From Candidatus Rokuibacteriota bacterium (GTDB lineage Bacteria > Methylomirabilota > Methylomirabilia > Rokubacteriales > CSP1-6): DNA of 64,000 bases. The number at the start of each line of letters is the position of its first letter. Within the stretch, counting starts at the first letter, position 1. A program made the position numbers and the translations under genes. A model generated the notes under the pieces. It did not search any database. It had not been told where the DNA came from and saw only the letters and a program-made list of their open reading frames with translations. The stretch is taken from assembly GCA_016866775.1 (NCBI GenBank), contig VGLJ01000008.1, forward strand, positions 41,735 through 105,734. Reading direction: 5' to 3'. This document shows positions 1 through 8,839 of this stretch, in pieces.

Positions 1-1116
1 TGGCAGTACCGCCTCCGTGCCGGCAACGATGAGCCGATCGCCAGCCGTCATCGCGGCAGCCCGACGCTCGGCCTGCCGCCCGAGCACCCCACGCTGCCGT
101 CGCTGCTGCGCGCGGCGGGCTACACGACAGCCCTCGCGGGCAAGTGGCACCTCGGGTTCGCGCCGCACTTCGGCCCGCTCAAGAGCGGCTACATGGAATT
201 CTTCGGGCCGCTGAGCGGCGGCGTCGACTACTTCACCCACAAGGACTCGGCCGGCGCGCACGATCTCTACGACGGCGACGCGGAGTCGCAGCGCACCGGG
301 TACCTCACGGATCTCATCTCCGATCGCGCGGTCGACTTCATCCGCCGCCGGCAGGGCCAGGCGGAGCCGTTCCTGCTCTCGGTGCACTACACGGCGCCGC
401 ACTGGCCGTGGGAGACGCGCGCCGACGAGGCGGAGGCGCGAGCGATCAAGCGGATCGTGCACACCGACGGCGGCTCCGTCGAGATCTATCGCACGATGAT
501 CCGCCACATGGACGAAGGGATCGGCCGCATCGTCGAGGCGTTGCGCGGGACCGGCGCCGAGCACAACACGCTGGTCGTCTTCACGAGCGACAACGGCGGC
601 GAGCGGTTCTCGGACACGTGGCCGCTCGTCGGCAAGAAGATGGATCTGCTCGAAGGCGGCATCCGCGTGCCGTACATCGTCCGGTGGCCCCACCGGGTGC
701 GCGCGGGCGGCGTCACCACGCAGCACGCGATCACGATGGACTGGACCGCGACGTTCCTCGACGCGGCGGGCGTGGCGCCGCATCCCGACTATCCGCTGGA
801 CGGGACGAGCCTGCTGAACGTGCTCGAGCGTCCGGACCAGCCGTTCGCGCGCGAGCTCTACTGGCGCATGAAGTGGCGGAGCCAGAAGGCGATGCGCGAC
901 GGGACGTGGAAGTACCTCGCCACGGACGACGGCGAGTTCCTCTTCGATCTCTCGCGCGACCCGCGCGAGCGCGCGAACGTCGCCCGGCGCGAGCCGGACC
1001 GGCTCGTGGCGATGCGCGAGCGCTACGCGGCGTGGGAGAAGACGATTCCGCCGCTTCCGTCGGACGCCTCGTCCGTGATTCCGTACACTCGGGCCGACCT
1101 GGCGCATCCCTCCTGA
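1..1116 (+). CDS. Sulfatase family protein, 5' end outside the window
   Basis: The reading frame is open from base 1, so the N-terminal part with the sulfatase active-site Cys/Ser is not in the window; 371 residues are present. The conserved GKWHLG motif lies at 139-156, and the segment VFTSDNGG (about 571-600) is the usual second metal-binding region of arylsulfatases and type I phosphodiesterase-like hydrolases. The C-terminal part (RELYWRMKW, then FLFDLSRDPRERANVA) matches the small C-terminal domain of arylsulfatase A-type enzymes. It would hydrolyse a sulfate ester; the substrate cannot be read from the sequence. The gamma-glutamyltransferase gene follows after 10 bases, so the two are probably cotranscribed. 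Confidence 0.9.
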   Translation, partial: WQYRLRAGNDEPIASRHRGSPTLGLPPEHPTLPSLLRAAGYTTALAGKWHLGFAPHFGPLKSGYMEFFGPLSGGVDYFTHKDSAGAHDLYDGDAESQRTGYLTDLISDRAVDFIRRRQGQAEPFLLSVHYTAPHWPWETRADEAEARAIKRIVHTDGGSVEIYRTMIRHMDEGIGRIVEALRGTGAEHNTLVVFTSDNGGERFSDTWPLVGKKMDLLEGGIRVPYIVRWPHRVRAGGVTTQHAITMDWTATFLDAAGVAPHPDYPLDGTSLLNVLERPDQPFARELYWRMKWRSQKAMRDGTWKYLATDDGEFLFDLSRDPRERANVARREPDRLVAMRERYAAWEKTIPPLPSDASSVIPYTRADLAHPS

Positions 1117-1126
1117 AAGGGCAGAC

Positions 1127-2980
1127 ATGACGAACCAGTTGCCGAACGTGCACGAGACCGAGCATCACGCCGCGGACCGGGCGACCTCGCGGCCCGTCGT
1201 CGCGGGCATGCAGGGCGTCGCCGCCTCCGGGCACCCGCTGGTGTCGATGGCGGCGATGCGGATGCTGCTCACCGGCGGCAACGCGGCGGACGCCGCGGCC
1301 GCGGCAGGATTCGCCGCCGCCGTCGTCGAGCCGACCGCGTCCTACACGCTCTGCGGCGAGTGCGTCGCGCTCGTGTACGACGCGCGGACGCGCGAGACCA
1401 CGTCGGTGAGCGGCCAGGGCGTGGCGCCGGCGCTCGCGACCATCGGGTTCTTCCGCGGGCGCGGCTTCGATCGCATCCCGACCGGTCCGGGCGCCGACGC
1501 GCATCTGTCGTTCACGGTGCCGGGCGCGGTCGACGCGTACCTGACGCTGATCGAGACGTACGGGACCCGGAGTGTCAGCGAGGTCCTCGCGCCCGCCGTG
1601 CACTACGCCGAGCGCGGCTTCCCGATGTACGAGTACATGCACCGGATGCTCGCGATTCCGGAGACGCGGAGCCAGTTCGACCTCTATCCGCCCGGCGGCC
1701 ACGGCGTGTTCTATCCGGGCGGCCGCGTGCCGCGCGTGGGCGAGACGTTCGTGCAGCCCGCGCTCGCGGCGACGTTGAAGCGCCTCGTCGACGCGGACGC
1801 CGCCGCGCGCGGCCATCGCCGTGCGGGCATCGCCGCCGCGCGCGAGCGCTTCTATCGCGGCGACATCGCGTCGACGATCGGCGCGTTCTCGGAGAAGCTC
1901 GGCGGCCTGTTGCGCGCTTCGGATCTCGCGGGCTATCGCACGCGCCTCGAGCCTCCCGCGCGCACGACCTTCCAGGGCCGGGAAATCATCGGCCAGGGCG
2001 CGTTCACGCAAGGCCCCGTGCTGATGCAAGCCCTCGGCATGCTGTCGACGTTCGATCTCCGCTCGTTCGGCCACAACTCCGCCCGGTACATCCACGTGGT
2101 GAGCGAGGCGCTCAAGCTCGCGTTCGCGGATCGCGAGCGTTACTACGGCGACGTCCCCTCGGTCCCGATGACCGCACTGCTCGATCCGACCTACTTGCGC
2201 GCGCGCGCGTCTCTGATCCGAATGGATCACGCGATGCCTGAAGCCCCCAGCGCGGGAGTGTTGAGTGGGTCGTCGGGGTCCCCGGGGTCGCGGGGGTGGG
2301 GCGCCGAGGACCGGAGCGGAAGGGCCCCACTGGGGGATGGGTGGAGCGAGGACCGCAGGCGCCCCGCCCCCGCGACCCCGGGGACCCCGACGACCCACAC
2401 GGACGGGACGACGCACATCGCGGCCATCGACCGCGACGGCATGATGGTCGCGCTCACGCCGAGCGGCGGCGTCTTCAGGAAGTCCGCGTTCTCGCCGGAG
2501 CTCGGCTGCACGCTGAGCACGCGCAGCGAGATGTTCGTTCTCGAAGAGGGCCATCCGAACGGGCTCATGCCCGGCAAGCGCCCGCGCACGACGCTCGTCA
2601 ATTACCTCGTCTGCGAGAACGGCGTGCCGGTGATGACGATCGGCTGCCCGGGCGGCGACGATCAGTCGCAAGCGGATCTCCAGCTCCTCCTCAACGTGCT
2701 GGTGTGGGGCATGAACCCGCAGCAGGCGGTGGAAGCGCCCCGCTTCTCGACGCAGACGCTGGTGAACTCGTTCTGGCCGCGCGTGTATCACCCCGGCCAG
2801 CTCAACGTCGAGGCCGGCATTCCGGAGCGCACGCGCACCGAGCTGCGCGCGCTCGGCCACACGGTCACGGAGATCGGCGCGTGCGGCATCGGCGCGATCG
2901 TGACCCGCCGCGATCCGGAGACCGGCGTGCTGTCCGCGGGCGCCGACCCGCGCCGCCCGACGTACGCCCTCGCCTGGTAG
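1127..2980 (+). CDS. ggt: Gamma-glutamyltransferase family protein with in-frame palindromic insertion
   Basis: This is an Ntn-hydrolase of the gamma-glutamyltranspeptidase family, made as a precursor that cleaves itself just before a Thr to give large and small subunits. The processing motif DGTTH places the catalytic Thr at residue 428 (codon 2408-2410), followed by IAAIDRDG as in the family. The small subunit shows the conserved GCPGGDDQ region. The large-subunit part has GGNAADAA near residue 48. No signal peptide is visible. At 617 residues it is longer than the usual 530-580, because residues about 380-424 are low-complexity sequence encoded by an inverted-repeat element (2265-2398). 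The insertion sits in the linker directly before the cleavage site, a place likely to tolerate extra sequence. The far arm also encodes a decoy TTH at residues 422-424. Confidence 0.9.
   Translation: MTNQLPNVHETEHHAADRATSRPVVAGMQGVAASGHPLVSMAAMRMLLTGGNAADAAAAAGFAAAVVEPTASYTLCGECVALVYDARTRETTSVSGQGVAPALATIGFFRGRGFDRIPTGPGADAHLSFTVPGAVDAYLTLIETYGTRSVSEVLAPAVHYAERGFPMYEYMHRMLAIPETRSQFDLYPPGGHGVFYPGGRVPRVGETFVQPALAATLKRLVDADAAARGHRRAGIAAARERFYRGDIASTIGAFSEKLGGLLRASDLAGYRTRLEPPARTTFQGREIIGQGAFTQGPVLMQALGMLSTFDLRSFGHNSARYIHVVSEALKLAFADRERYYGDVPSVPMTALLDPTYLRARASLIRMDHAMPEAPSAGVLSGSSGSPGSRGWGAEDRSGRAPLGDGWSEDRRRPAPATPGTPTTHTDGTTHIAAIDRDGMMVALTPSGGVFRKSAFSPELGCTLSTRSEMFVLEEGHPNGLMPGKRPRTTLVNYLVCENGVPVMTIGCPGGDDQSQADLQLLLNVLVWGMNPQQAVEAPRFSTQTLVNSFWPRVYHPGQLNVEAGIPERTRTELRALGHTVTEIGACGIGAIVTRRDPETGVLSAGADPRRPTYALAW
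2265..2398. repeat. 41-bp inverted repeat inside the gamma-glutamyltransferase gene
   Basis: The arms 2265-2305 and 2358-2398 are reverse complements at 40 of 41 positions; the single difference is T at 2297 against the matching C-paired position. The 52-base centre contains two copies of GAGGACCG (2306-2313 and 2348-2355). The reading frame stays open through the element. It resembles a palindromic interspersed element that can enter genes without breaking the frame, in the manner of Rickettsia palindromic elements. The exact ends, any target duplication and a wider family could not be determined from one copy. Confidence 0.85.
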
Positions 2981-2991
2981 CCGCCGCCGTG

Positions 2992-3901
2992 ATGCGGACG
3001 GCCATCGTCGCCGGCGCGCTGGGCCTTCTGGCGCTCGCGGCGGTGGTCGTCGCCGCGCCGGATGAGCCACCGTGTACGGCCGCGCCGCGCGGGACGATCG
3101 AGACCGCGGGCGGCGCGGAAGACATCGTGACGCTCGCGCTCGGCGACGGGCGCGTGAGGTTGTTCTTCCGCGACGCGGGCCGGATCAGCTTCGCGGACCT
3201 GCGCACGGCGGACGATCCCGCACCGACCGCCGCGCTCGCGTGGCGTCCGCGCGACGTCGACTTCGAGCCGCTCGGTCTGTCGCTCGTCACGGGACCACAC
3301 CCGGGCTCCGGCACGCTCTACGTCGTCGATCGCGTGACGCCCGCGCGGATCTGGCGCCTGCCGACCGTCGACGGGCGGATCGGCGAGGTGACGGAGCCGT
3401 GGGCGAAGAGCCTGGGCGACGTCCGTCCCAATGACGTCCAGGCCGCCGGCGATGACGCCTACGTCACGCATCTCGATGCGATGGCGAAGCTCCCCGGCCG
3501 GCCGGTCCCGTGGCACGGCGTGGTGCGCGTCCGTGCCGGCGGCGCGCTCGAGCCGTACGCGGAGGGACTCCGGGGCGCCAACGGGATCGTCGAGCTCGAC
3601 GCGCAGCGATTGCTCGTGTCGGACTACTGGAACCGGCGCCTGCGATTCGTCGCCAAGGATCCGAGCGCCGCGCCGCCCGCTCGCGTTCTTCAACGTGCTG
3701 CTGCCGTTCGTGCCGTCGCCGTCCGCCGTGTTGTCGATCGACGTCAGCCAGCTCGGGGACGACGCGAGCCCCACGCCGCTCTGGGAGGGCGGCCTGTTCG
3801 ATGGACGGTCGGTGTCCGTGGCCGTCCCGGTGCCCGGCGGGCTCGCGCTGGGACAGGTTCGCGCGAAGGGCGTGCTCGTCGTACGATGCGCGGCACCATG
3901 A
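2992..3901 (+). pseudogene. Secreted SMP-30/paraoxonase-like beta-propeller protein, frameshifted
   Basis: ATG 2992 (a GTG sits directly before it) starts a signal peptide with a long hydrophobic core (residues about 6-23, ending VVAAP). Repeated propeller-type strands follow (TLYVVDR, RPNDVQAAGDDAYVTH, GANGIVELDAQRLLVSDYW), as in SMP-30/gluconolactonase and paraoxonase-like hydrolases. Frame 1 makes sense to about 3675, after which sensible protein continues in frame 2 (LAFFNVLLPFVPSPSAVLSID onward in short form) to the TGA at 3899-3901. That stop overlaps the next gene's ATG as ATGA, which supports frame 2 as the true end. One extra base lies somewhere in 3665-3690. It is either a decayed gene or a sequence error; substrate unknown. 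Confidence 0.65.
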
Positions 3902-5052
3902 AGATCACCGGCGTCACCCCGTTCCTCGCGGATCTCGGCGGCAACAAGAACCTGCTGTTCGTCAAGGTCACGACCGACGGCGGGCCCCACGGCTGGGGCG
4001 AGTGCTACACGCAGACCGACCGCGACCGGAGCGTGGTCGCGCACGTCGAGGCGCTCGGCCGCTACGCGGTCGGACGCGACGCCGCGGACATCACGCACTT
4101 CGTGCACATGGCCTATCACGACTTCGCGAGCAAGCGCGGGGCGATGGACTTCTGGAGCGCGGTGAGCGGCATCGAGCTGGCGCTGTGGGACATCGCGGGC
4201 AAGCGCCACGGCGTGCCGGTGCACGAGCTGCTCGGCGGGCGCTGCCGCGACCGTGTACGCGTCTACGCGAACGGCTGGTATTTCGGCGGCGACAAGACGC
4301 CGGCCGGCTACGCCGCGAAGGCGAAGGCCACGGTGGCGCGCGGCTTCACCGCGCTGAAGTTCGATCCGTTCCCGGGGCCGTGGCGCACGCACATCGCGCG
4401 CGACGTGGAAGAGCAGGCGATCGCCACCGTCGCCGCCGTCCGCGACGCCGTCGGGCCGGACGTCGACCTGCTGATCGAGGTGCATCGCCGGCTGGCGCCC
4501 ATGCACGCGATCCGCATCGCGCGCGCGATCGAGCGCTACCGGCCGTTCTGGTTCGAGGAGCCGGTGTCGTCGACCAACCTCGAAGCGCTGGCCGAGTGCC
4601 GGCGCCAGATCGCGATCCCGATCGTCACGGGCGAGGAGCTCTACACGCGCGCGGAGTTCCGGCGGGTGTTCGAGCTGCGCGCCGCGGATATCATCAACCC
4701 CGACGTGTGCAACTGCGGCGGCATCCTCGAGCTGCGCGCGATCGCCCAGATGGCCGAGCCGTCGTTCGTCACCGTGTCGCCGCACAACTTCAACAGCACC
4801 ACCGTCGGGCTCGCCGCCACCCTGCAGGTCGCGGCGGCGATCCCGAACTTCCTCATCACCGAGTACTTCGTGAACTTCGAGGCGCGCGGGCGGGAGATCG
4901 CGCGGCCCGGCTTCGTGGTGCAGGATGGGTACATCGCGGTGCCGCGGGACCCCGGGCTCGGCGTCGAGATCGACGAAGCGGCGCTCGCGCGCTCCCCCGC
5001 GCCCGAGCGTCCGGCGCGTGCATTATTCGGCCCGGGCGACGAAGGTCCGTAG
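3898..5052 (+). CDS. Mandelate racemase/muconate lactonizing enzyme family dehydratase (galactonate dehydratase-like)
   Basis: This 384-residue protein belongs to the enolase superfamily. The N-terminal capping domain contains GWGECYT near residue 33, and the TIM barrel carries the expected residues: K154-x-D156 at the end of strand 2, metal ligands E194, E220/E221 (FEEP) and E246/E247 (GEEL), and H296 (SPHN). H196, two residues after the first metal ligand, is typical of acid-sugar dehydratases related to DgoD. The likely reaction is dehydration of a sugar acid to a 2-keto-3-deoxy acid in the cytoplasm. ATG 3898 overlaps the stop of the preceding gene as ATGA; an in-frame ATG at 3886 is also possible. 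Frame 1 is open far upstream, so automatic callers may wrongly fuse this gene to the propeller gene. Confidence 0.88.
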   Translation: MKITGVTPFLADLGGNKNLLFVKVTTDGGPHGWGECYTQTDRDRSVVAHVEALGRYAVGRDAADITHFVHMAYHDFASKRGAMDFWSAVSGIELALWDIAGKRHGVPVHELLGGRCRDRVRVYANGWYFGGDKTPAGYAAKAKATVARGFTALKFDPFPGPWRTHIARDVEEQAIATVAAVRDAVGPDVDLLIEVHRRLAPMHAIRIARAIERYRPFWFEEPVSSTNLEALAECRRQIAIPIVTGEELYTRAEFRRVFELRAADIINPDVCNCGGILELRAIAQMAEPSFVTVSPHNFNSTTVGLAATLQVAAAIPNFLITEYFVNFEARGREIARPGFVVQDGYIAVPRDPGLGVEIDEAALARSPAPERPARALFGPGDEGP

Positions 5053-5061
5053 GAGGGACGC

Positions 5062-6033
5062 ATGGCGGTTGCGACGATGATCCCGGTGATCGACTTCGGG
5101 CGATGTTTCGCGGGCGCGCCGGGCGCGCTCGAGGCGACGGCGGCCGTGCTGCGCGCCACGCTGGAGCACGTCGGGTTCTTCGTCATGGTCAACCACGGCG
5201 TGCCGCAGGCGCTCATCGACCGGACGTTCGCCGAGGCGCGGCGGTTCCACGACCAGCCGATGGACGCGAAGCTCGCGCTCAAGATGAACGAGCACAACAA
5301 CGGCTACATGACGCTGGGCCGGTACGCGGTGTGGACGTCGGAGGTCAACGCCAACGACAAGCCCGACCTCAACGAGGCGTTCTTCTCGCGTCGCGAGCGG
5401 AGGCCCGACGATCCGATGCTCCGACGCCGCTTCGCCGGGCCCAACCTGTGGCCCGACGGTCTGCCGGGGTTCCGGGACGCGGTCCTCACGTATTGCGACG
5501 CGATGGACGCGCTGAGCGCGCGCGCGCTGCGGGTCGTCGCGGTCGCGCTCGAGCTGCCGCCGACCACGTTCGACCGCGCGTTCGCCGACAGCCAGTTCAC
5601 GTTCCGCATGACGCACTATCCCCCGGTCGCCGCGGAGCCGAACCAGTTCGGGATCGCCCCGCACACGGACGCGAACTTCCTCACGTTCCTGGCGCAGAGC
5701 GACGTGCCCGGGCTCCAGGTGCGGACGCCGGCAGGCGACTGGGTGGACGTGCCGTACGTGCCCGGGTCGTACGCGGTGAACACCGGCGACATGATGGTTC
5801 GCTGGACGAACGGCCGCTTCAAGTCGACGCCGCATCGCGCGCTGCCGCCGGTGGGCCGCCACCGCTACGCGATCCCGTTCTTCCTCGGCCCGCACATGGA
5901 CACGGTGATCGCGTGCCTGCCGACGTGTGAGAGCGCGGAGAACCCGCCGCGGTTCGAGCCCATCACGTACGAGGCCTATCTCACGTGGTGGTACGAGAAG
6001 AACTACGACTTCGCCGTGCAGAAGGACGCGTAA
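5062..6033 (+). CDS. Isopenicillin N synthase-like 2-oxoglutarate/Fe(II) oxygenase
   Basis: This is a 323-residue non-haem iron oxygenase. The N-terminal DIOX_N-type segment reads IPVIDFGRCF. The iron-binding facial triad is H201-x-D203 (PHTD) and H258 (TPHRAL). The 2-oxoglutarate carboxylate anchor is R268, but the usual RxS is RYA, with Ala-270 in place of Ser. It probably hydroxylates or desaturates a small molecule in the cytoplasm; the substrate is not identifiable. It begins 9 bases after the dehydratase with an AGGAGGG ribosome site, so it probably belongs to the same transcript. Confidence 0.88.
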   Translation: MAVATMIPVIDFGRCFAGAPGALEATAAVLRATLEHVGFFVMVNHGVPQALIDRTFAEARRFHDQPMDAKLALKMNEHNNGYMTLGRYAVWTSEVNANDKPDLNEAFFSRRERRPDDPMLRRRFAGPNLWPDGLPGFRDAVLTYCDAMDALSARALRVVAVALELPPTTFDRAFADSQFTFRMTHYPPVAAEPNQFGIAPHTDANFLTFLAQSDVPGLQVRTPAGDWVDVPYVPGSYAVNTGDMMVRWTNGRFKSTPHRALPPVGRHRYAIPFFLGPHMDTVIACLPTCESAENPPRFEPITYEAYLTWWYEKNYDFAVQKDA

Positions 6034-6040
6034 CGGGCAC

Positions 6041-6065
6041 GCGTGGCCGGCCGCGCCGGCCACGC
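6041..6065. terminator. Perfect 10-bp GC hairpin after the oxygenase gene
   Basis: GCGTGGCCGG (6041-6050) pairs with CCGGCCACGC (6056-6065) over a 5-base loop, 7 bases after the stop codon at 6033. No T-run follows, so if it acts as a terminator it is not a classic intrinsic one; it may protect the 3' end of the mRNA. Confidence 0.45.
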
Positions 6066-6114
6066 GACGAACACCGCCGCGAGCATCGAACCTCGCATCA
6101 TGCTCTGCCCCTTT

Positions 6115-6136
6115 CCCGAGGGACTCCACCCTCGGG
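6115..6136. promoter_or_regulatory. 8-bp hairpin in the leader of the isocitrate lyase-family gene
   Basis: CCCGAGGG (6115-6122) pairs with CCCTCGGG (6129-6136) over the loop ACTCCA. The gap 6034-6204 holds this hairpin, the one at 6041-6065, and an AT-rich stretch with a possible -10 (TACACT, 6175-6180) before the next start. I see no gene in the gap. Confidence 0.35.
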
Positions 6137-6204
6137 TCCTCCTGCGAGGCGGCCGCGTGTGCGGATTTTTCAATTACACTCTGTGAGCCGTCGGGGAGGA
6201 CGTC

Positions 6205-7029
6205 ATGGGAGGAGATCAGAGCGAGAAGGCCGCGCGGTTCCGCGCGCTGCATCAGGCTCCGGGCGCGTTCCTGATCGCGAACGCGTGGGACGGAGGCTCC
6301 GCGCGCATCCTCGCGGGGCTCGGCTTCCAGGCGATCGCCACGTCGAGCGGCGCGCAGGCCGGCACGCTCGGCAAGCGCGACGGCGCCGTCTCGCGCGACG
6401 AAGCGCTCGCGCACTGCCGCGTGATCGTCGACGCGACGGACCTTCCGGTCTCCGCCGACCTCGAGCGCGGCTTCGGCGACACGCCGGAGATCGTGGCGGA
6501 GACGATCCGGCGGGCGGCCGCGATCGGGCTCGTCGGCGCGTCGATCGAGGACGCGAAGGCCGAGCGCGGCGCCGGCGTCTACGACATCGGCCTCGCCACC
6601 GAGCGCGTCACCGCGGCGGTGGAAGCGGCGCGCGCGTCGGGCGTGGCGTTCGTGCTCACCGGGCGCGCCGAAGGGCTCCTGCGCGGGAGCAAGGACGTCG
6701 ACGACATCATCAAGCGCCTGCAGGCGTATGAAAAAGCCGGCGCCGACGTGCTCATGGCCCCCGGCCTTCCCGATCTCGCGTCGGTGCGCGCGGTCTGCAG
6801 CGCGGTGACGAAGCCCTTCAACTTCATGGTCGGCATCCCGGGCAAGTCGTTCAGCGTCGCCGAGCTCCAGGCTGCCGGCGTGAAGCGCATCAGTCTCGCG
6901 ACGTCGCTCTACAAGGCCGCGATCACCGGCATGATCGACGCCGCGCGCGAGGCGAAGGACAAGGGGACATTCGGCTACCTCGACCGCTCGATCCCGACGC
7001 AGGACTTCAACGCCTTCATGCGAGGGTGA
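6205..7029 (+). CDS. Isocitrate lyase/PEP mutase family protein (oxaloacetate decarboxylase or methylisocitrate lyase-like)
   Basis: This 274-residue protein has the ICL/PEPM fold. It shows the AIATSSGAQAGTLGKRDG and DLPVSADLERGFGD segments near residues 49-96, GLVGASIEDAK near 113-120 and FVLTGRAEG near 152-160. The KKCGH motif of true isocitrate lyase is absent, so a member of the oxaloacetate decarboxylase / phosphonopyruvate hydrolase branch is more likely. It would cleave a C-C or C-P bond in a 2-oxo acid with Mg2+. The ATG at 6205 follows a GGGGAGGA ribosome site. The end overlaps the CoA transferase start as GTGA, so the two products are probably made together and may serve one acyl-acid degradation route. 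Confidence 0.85.
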   Translation: MGGDQSEKAARFRALHQAPGAFLIANAWDGGSARILAGLGFQAIATSSGAQAGTLGKRDGAVSRDEALAHCRVIVDATDLPVSADLERGFGDTPEIVAETIRRAAAIGLVGASIEDAKAERGAGVYDIGLATERVTAAVEAARASGVAFVLTGRAEGLLRGSKDVDDIIKRLQAYEKAGADVLMAPGLPDLASVRAVCSAVTKPFNFMVGIPGKSFSVAELQAAGVKRISLATSLYKAAITGMIDAAREAKDKGTFGYLDRSIPTQDFNAFMRG

Positions 7030-8294
7030 GCGTGAGCGAGCGTCCGTTCGACGGCGTCACCGTCCTCGAGTTCGGCCACTTCATCGCGGTGCCGTGGGCC
7101 GGGCACATGCTGGCCGACGGCGGCGCGCACGTCATCAAGATCGAGCCGCTCGAAGGCGAGCCGAGCCGTCACATCGCGCCGCTCGGGGGCGGCGAGAGCC
7201 GGCACTTCCTCATCCGCAATCGCGGCAAGCATTCCCTCCCGCTCGAGCTGCGCCACGCGGACGCGCGCGAGATCCTCGACGCGCTGCTCGCGCGCGCCGA
7301 CGTCGTGCTCGCGAACATGCGGCCTGGGCTCGCCGCCGAGCTGGGGCTGGAGTACGAGCAGCTCGCCGCGCGCTTTCCGCGGATCATCGTCGGCTCGAAC
7401 ACCGCGTTCGGCGTGAAGGGCCCGGACGCCGCGCTCGCCGGCATGGACTACGTGGTGCAGGCGCGCAGCGGGCTCATGGTCACCGGCGGCCGGACGAAGG
7501 ACGGGCTGCCGGCCACGGGCGAGTCGCCGATCGCCGACTACATGGCGGCGACGCTGCTCGCGTTCGGCGTGGCCTCCGCGCTGTATCGCCGCGAGCGCAC
7601 CGGCCGTGGCGGCCGGGTCGATACGTCCCTCCTCATGGCGGCGCTCGCGCTGCAGAACAACCTGATGGTCCGGGTCGAGAAGCTCGACGGGCCGCGCCAC
7701 GAGGACTTCCGCGGCTGGCTCGAGCAGGCACGCCGCGGTGGTATCCCCTTCGCCGAGCAGGTCGAGCGGATGCCGCGCAATCGCGTGGCCGCGTCCCAGA
7801 TGATCTACGTCCGCACGTACGCCACGAAGGACGCGGCGCTCGCGGTCGCGTGCGGCAGCACGTCGCTGCGCCGGAAGTTCATCGCCGCCGTGGGCCACGA
7901 AGATCCCGCGCTCGACGGCAAGGTCGCCGACGTCGACACGCACTACGCGAACCTCAAGCGGATCGTGGATGCCACGATCGCCTCGCGCACCACGCGCGAG
8001 TGGCAGGAGCTGCTCGAGAAGCGTGGCGTGCCGGCCAGCGGCGTGGCGCTGCCCGTCGAGATCCTCGACGACCCGCAGCCGGCGGCGAACGAGATGTTCC
8101 ACCGCTACGACCATCCGATCGTGGGCCCGCTGACCGTGCTGGGGCCCCCGCTGCAGCTCGACGGCGCGGGATTCGTCCCGGGCCCGCCGACCGCTCCGTT
8201 CGGCAGCGAGGCGCGCACGATTCTCGAGTGGGCAGGCTTCGCGCCGCGCGACGTCGAGCGCCTGCTCGCGGGCGGCGCGGTGACGCCGCGATGA
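7026..8294 (+). CDS. CaiB/BaiF family (class III) CoA transferase
   Basis: This 422-residue protein starts PFDGVTVLEFGHFIAVPWAGHMLADGGAHVIKIEP, the standard N-terminus of family III CoA transferases. The catalytic Asp is expected at residue 141, in GMDYVVQARSG. Later conserved parts include the GRGGRVDTSLL segment. It moves CoA between carboxylic acids through an Asp-bound anhydride/thioester intermediate. GTG 7026 overlaps the upstream TGA. The ATG of the DinB gene overlaps its own stop, making a three-gene translationally coupled set. The carboxylate substrate is unknown. Confidence 0.92.
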   Translation: MSVSERPFDGVTVLEFGHFIAVPWAGHMLADGGAHVIKIEPLEGEPSRHIAPLGGGESRHFLIRNRGKHSLPLELRHADAREILDALLARADVVLANMRPGLAAELGLEYEQLAARFPRIIVGSNTAFGVKGPDAALAGMDYVVQARSGLMVTGGRTKDGLPATGESPIADYMAATLLAFGVASALYRRERTGRGGRVDTSLLMAALALQNNLMVRVEKLDGPRHEDFRGWLEQARRGGIPFAEQVERMPRNRVAASQMIYVRTYATKDAALAVACGSTSLRRKFIAAVGHEDPALDGKVADVDTHYANLKRIVDATIASRTTREWQELLEKRGVPASGVALPVEILDDPQPAANEMFHRYDHPIVGPLTVLGPPLQLDGAGFVPGPPTAPFGSEARTILEWAGFAPRDVERLLAGGAVTPR

Positions 8295-8839
8295 CGCCGT
8301 TCGATGCCTCGGCTCTGCTGGCCGGCGTGCGCCGCGACCTCGCGCGGCTCCCGGCGGCGCTCGACGCGCTGCTGAGCGACCTGGACGACGCGCGGTGGCG
8401 CACGCGCCCGGCGCCGAAGGAGTGGTCGCCGGTCGAGATCGTCTGCCACCTGCGCGACGAGGAGACCGAAGACTTCGGCGCGCGCGTGCGCGTGGTCGTG
8501 GACGGCGGCGCGAGCTTCGCCCCGATCGATCCCGCGCAGTGGGCGGTGGATCGCGGCTACATCAAGGACGACCCGCGCGCCGCGCTGATGGCCGTGAAGC
8601 AGCGACGCCGCGACAATCTCGCGTACCTCGTGCTCATCGACCCCGCGCGCCTGACGCGCGTGGTGGATCAGCCGAAGCTCGGAAAGATGTCGGGCCTGGA
8701 CCTGCTCGCGGCGTGGGCGACGCACGACCGTCTGCATCTCGCGCAGCTCGCCGCGACGCTCGCGAAGATCGGCGCCGACCGCTGGACGGGCTTGCGGACC
8801 GAGTACGCGGGCCCGATCCCGTACGGCCCGACGGCCTAG
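8291..8839 (+). CDS. DinB-like domain protein
   Basis: This 182-residue four-helix protein has the DinB/YfiT metal-site pattern: a His in EIVCHLRDEE near residue 51 and a C-terminal HDRLHLAQL with two His near residue 147. Family members bind a metal with three His residues; several are thiol (bacillithiol, mycothiol or glutathione) S-transferases. Start ATG 8291 overlaps the CoA transferase stop by 4 bases. The gene converges on livF, which ends at 8836, so the two genes overlap by 4 bases at their 3' ends. Confidence 0.85.
   Translation: MTPFDASALLAGVRRDLARLPAALDALLSDLDDARWRTRPAPKEWSPVEIVCHLRDEETEDFGARVRVVVDGGASFAPIDPAQWAVDRGYIKDDPRAALMAVKQRRRDNLAYLVLIDPARLTRVVDQPKLGKMSGLDLLAAWATHDRLHLAQLAATLAKIGADRWTGLRTEYAGPIPYGPTA

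Noticed and set aside
731..4785. Very long minus-strand frames (up to 779 residues)
   Set aside because: They are Arg/Ala/His-rich mirror images of recognised plus-strand genes with no motif or start signal. The same applies to similar long antisense frames across the window.
2296..5052. A single 918-residue frame covering the end of ggt, the propeller gene and the dehydratase
   Set aside because: Only parts of it match families, and homology in the propeller region changes frame near 3680. The open frame is a result of high G+C, which makes stops rare.
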